This document shows positions 5,673 through 6,742 of a stretch of 6,742 nt of DNA, in pieces. The notes below the pieces were generated by a model that saw nothing but the letters and a program-made list of their open reading frames with translations, did no database searches and was not told the origin of the DNA. Position 1 is the first letter of the stretch, and every line of letters begins with the position of its first letter. The position numbers and the translations under genes are program-made. Source of the stretch: Piscirickettsiaceae bacterium (GTDB lineage: Bacteria; Pseudomonadota; Gammaproteobacteria; PS1; Pseudothioglobaceae); the NCBI GenBank assembly GCA_012963565.1, contig DTVJ01000145.1, forward strand, positions 1 through 6,742. The letters run 5' to 3'.

Positions 5673-6742
5673 TCTATATTGGCGCAAATACCACCAACCA
5701 AAAAATTGCTTACCCCAATGCATAACTCGGAAATTTGGTAACACCAATCCACCTTTAAGTGTGCGCGAAACAAACATACCTTTGTCGTTTGAATCTACAA
5801 TGCATACGAGTTCAATCTTAAACGTATGACTGGCTGGTTTTTTATCTAGCAGATCTAAGACATTTTTAGCAGCAGCCTCGGCTTGCAAATCTGCCATATG
5901 TGCTTGTTTTGGCATCCACTCTGGACCTGGATAACTGCCGGAATCTCCAGCGACAAATACTTTGTTAGCATTTTCCACTTCACAAAATTTATTAGCCTTT
6001 AACATTCCGCCTTCACTTCGAGCAAGATCGGTATTATCAAACCATTGATTACCGGTCATACCTGGCATAAATAAAATTAAATCAGCATCGAACTCACCGC
6101 CTTCGGTGATTACCTTGCCTGCCTCAAAAGCTTTCATCTTATTACCTAGATGAGTGGCAATATTACGTTTTTTCATCTCACCGAGTAAACCTTTAACTGC
6201 TTTTTCCCCTAAGCGTGCACCAGGTTTTTCAGCGGGAGTAAAAAAGGTTAGATTGAATTTATCACGTCTACCCTCTTTACGCAGTTGCGTATCAATACCA
6301 AACAGAAACTCAAACATTGGTCCACCACGCATTGCACTTGGTTCTTTAGGGTTTCCCGCAAAACCAATAGCAATATTACCGCTATCCATTTCACTCAATC
6401 GATCACGAATCTTTTCGGCTGCGACCAAACCTTCACACGGGGTAATAGAATTTTCAATACCTGGAAGCTTCTTAATAAATCGCCCACCAGAAGCAATAAT
6501 TAACGCATCATTTTCATATAGACCAATTGAGGTGATTACTGTGCGACCGTCATTTTCTAAACCAGTCACCTTAGCTGGCACATGAAGAACATTCATACGT
6601 TTAAAAAAATTACCCAGTGGCACTACTATATCTTTTTTACTGGCAGCACCCGATGGAACCCAAATCAGACTTGGCATATAAACCAGCTCCGCCTTAGGCG
6701 AAATTAATGTGATTTCGGCTTGCTTATCTTTCTTTCGAATGG
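5670..6742 (-). CDS. SQR-like FAD-dependent oxidoreductase, 5' end beyond the window
   Basis: The reading frame stays open from the first plausible Met (codon at 6675-6677) to the right edge, adding 21 codons that end in ITLISPKAELVY, typical of the second beta strand of this flavoprotein fold. The gene is therefore partial and the Met is not the start; the FAD-binding GxGxxG lies outside. Numbering from that Met, DALIIASGG (57-65) and the FAD-contacting VFVAGDSGSYPGPEWMPK (240-257) mark the two-dinucleotide-binding-domain fold. The C-terminus (about 306-335, ending FFGWWYLRQYR) is aromatic and basic, fitting a monotopic membrane anchor. The collinear pattern best resembles sulfide:quinone oxidoreductase. 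C81 and C292 sit where type I SQR has Cys128 and Cys356, but the Cys160 position is R117 within SAMRGGP. The family is fairly sure; sulfide as substrate is doubtful. A type II NADH dehydrogenase-like or other quinone-reducing flavoprotein is possible. It is probably co-transcribed with hinT. Confidence 0.8.
   Translation of the reverse strand, partial: IRKKDKQAEITLISPKAELVYMPSLIWVPSGAASKKDIVVPLGNFFKRMNVLHVPAKVTGLENDGRTVITSIGLYENDALIIASGGRFIKKLPGIENSITPCEGLVAAEKIRDRLSEMDSGNIAIGFAGNPKEPSAMRGGPMFEFLFGIDTQLRKEGRRDKFNLTFFTPAEKPGARLGEKAVKGLLGEMKKRNIATHLGNKMKAFEAGKVITEGGEFDADLILFMPGMTGNQWFDNTDLARSEGGMLKANKFCEVENANKVFVAGDSGSYPGPEWMPKQAHMADLQAEAAAKNVLDLLDKKPASHTFKIELVCIVDSNDKGMFVSRTLKGGLVLPNFRVMHWGKQFFGWWYLRQYR

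Noticed and set aside
6154..6585. A 143-codon plus-strand ORF within the oxidoreductase gene
   Set aside because: It lies wholly opposite a clearly recognisable flavoprotein frame, resembles no family, and has the composition of an antisense shadow.
6675..6677. ATG at 6677 as the true start of the oxidoreductase
   Set aside because: The frame stays open to the edge and the upstream residues ITLISPKAELVY match the family fold, while the FAD-binding N-terminus would be missing if translation began here.

Overview
The window is a compact, AT-rich bacterial chromosome segment in which every recognisable gene lies on the minus strand. In transcription order (right to left) it holds an SQR-like FAD-dependent oxidoreductase cut by the right edge, a HinT-type histidine triad hydrolase, the single-chain glycine decarboxylase GcvP, and the topoisomerase IV subunit ParC. 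About 130 bases after parC reach the left edge. ParC follows enterobacterial ParC closely over most of its length, and HinT ends in the gammaproteobacterial style. Together with AT-rich DNA, short spacers and an SQR-family flavoprotein, this suggests a gammaproteobacterium with a streamlined genome, possibly a sulfur oxidizer of the SUP05/Thioglobus kind. That placement is inference from remembered family features, not from a search.

Right part (5323-6742): the oxidoreductase and hinT are separated by only 8 bases, and the hinT Shine-Dalgarno overlaps the upstream stop codon, so they probably form one operon. A hairpin followed by five U residues after hinT looks like an intrinsic terminator.

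Middle (2446-5322): gcvP stands alone, without gcvT or gcvH next to it. The 77-base spacer before it holds the hinT terminator and a plausible gcvP promoter whose -10 box lies in the terminator loop. No Shine-Dalgarno precedes the gcvP start.

Left part (1-2445): parC follows gcvP after 79 bases containing a long AT-rich hairpin, a weak promoter candidate and a strong purine-rich ribosome binding site. Beyond parC, a good TATAAT box points toward the left edge and may drive a gene outside the window.

The genes are mostly housekeeping: chromosome decatenation (ParC), one-carbon and glycine metabolism (GcvP) and nucleotide phosphoramidate hydrolysis (HinT). The least ordinary is the oxidoreductase. 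It keeps the fold signatures and two of the three cysteines of type I sulfide:quinone oxidoreductase, but has arginine where a catalytic cysteine is expected. I see no mobile element, CRISPR array, RNA gene or defence system, and nothing that amounts to a new multi-gene system.
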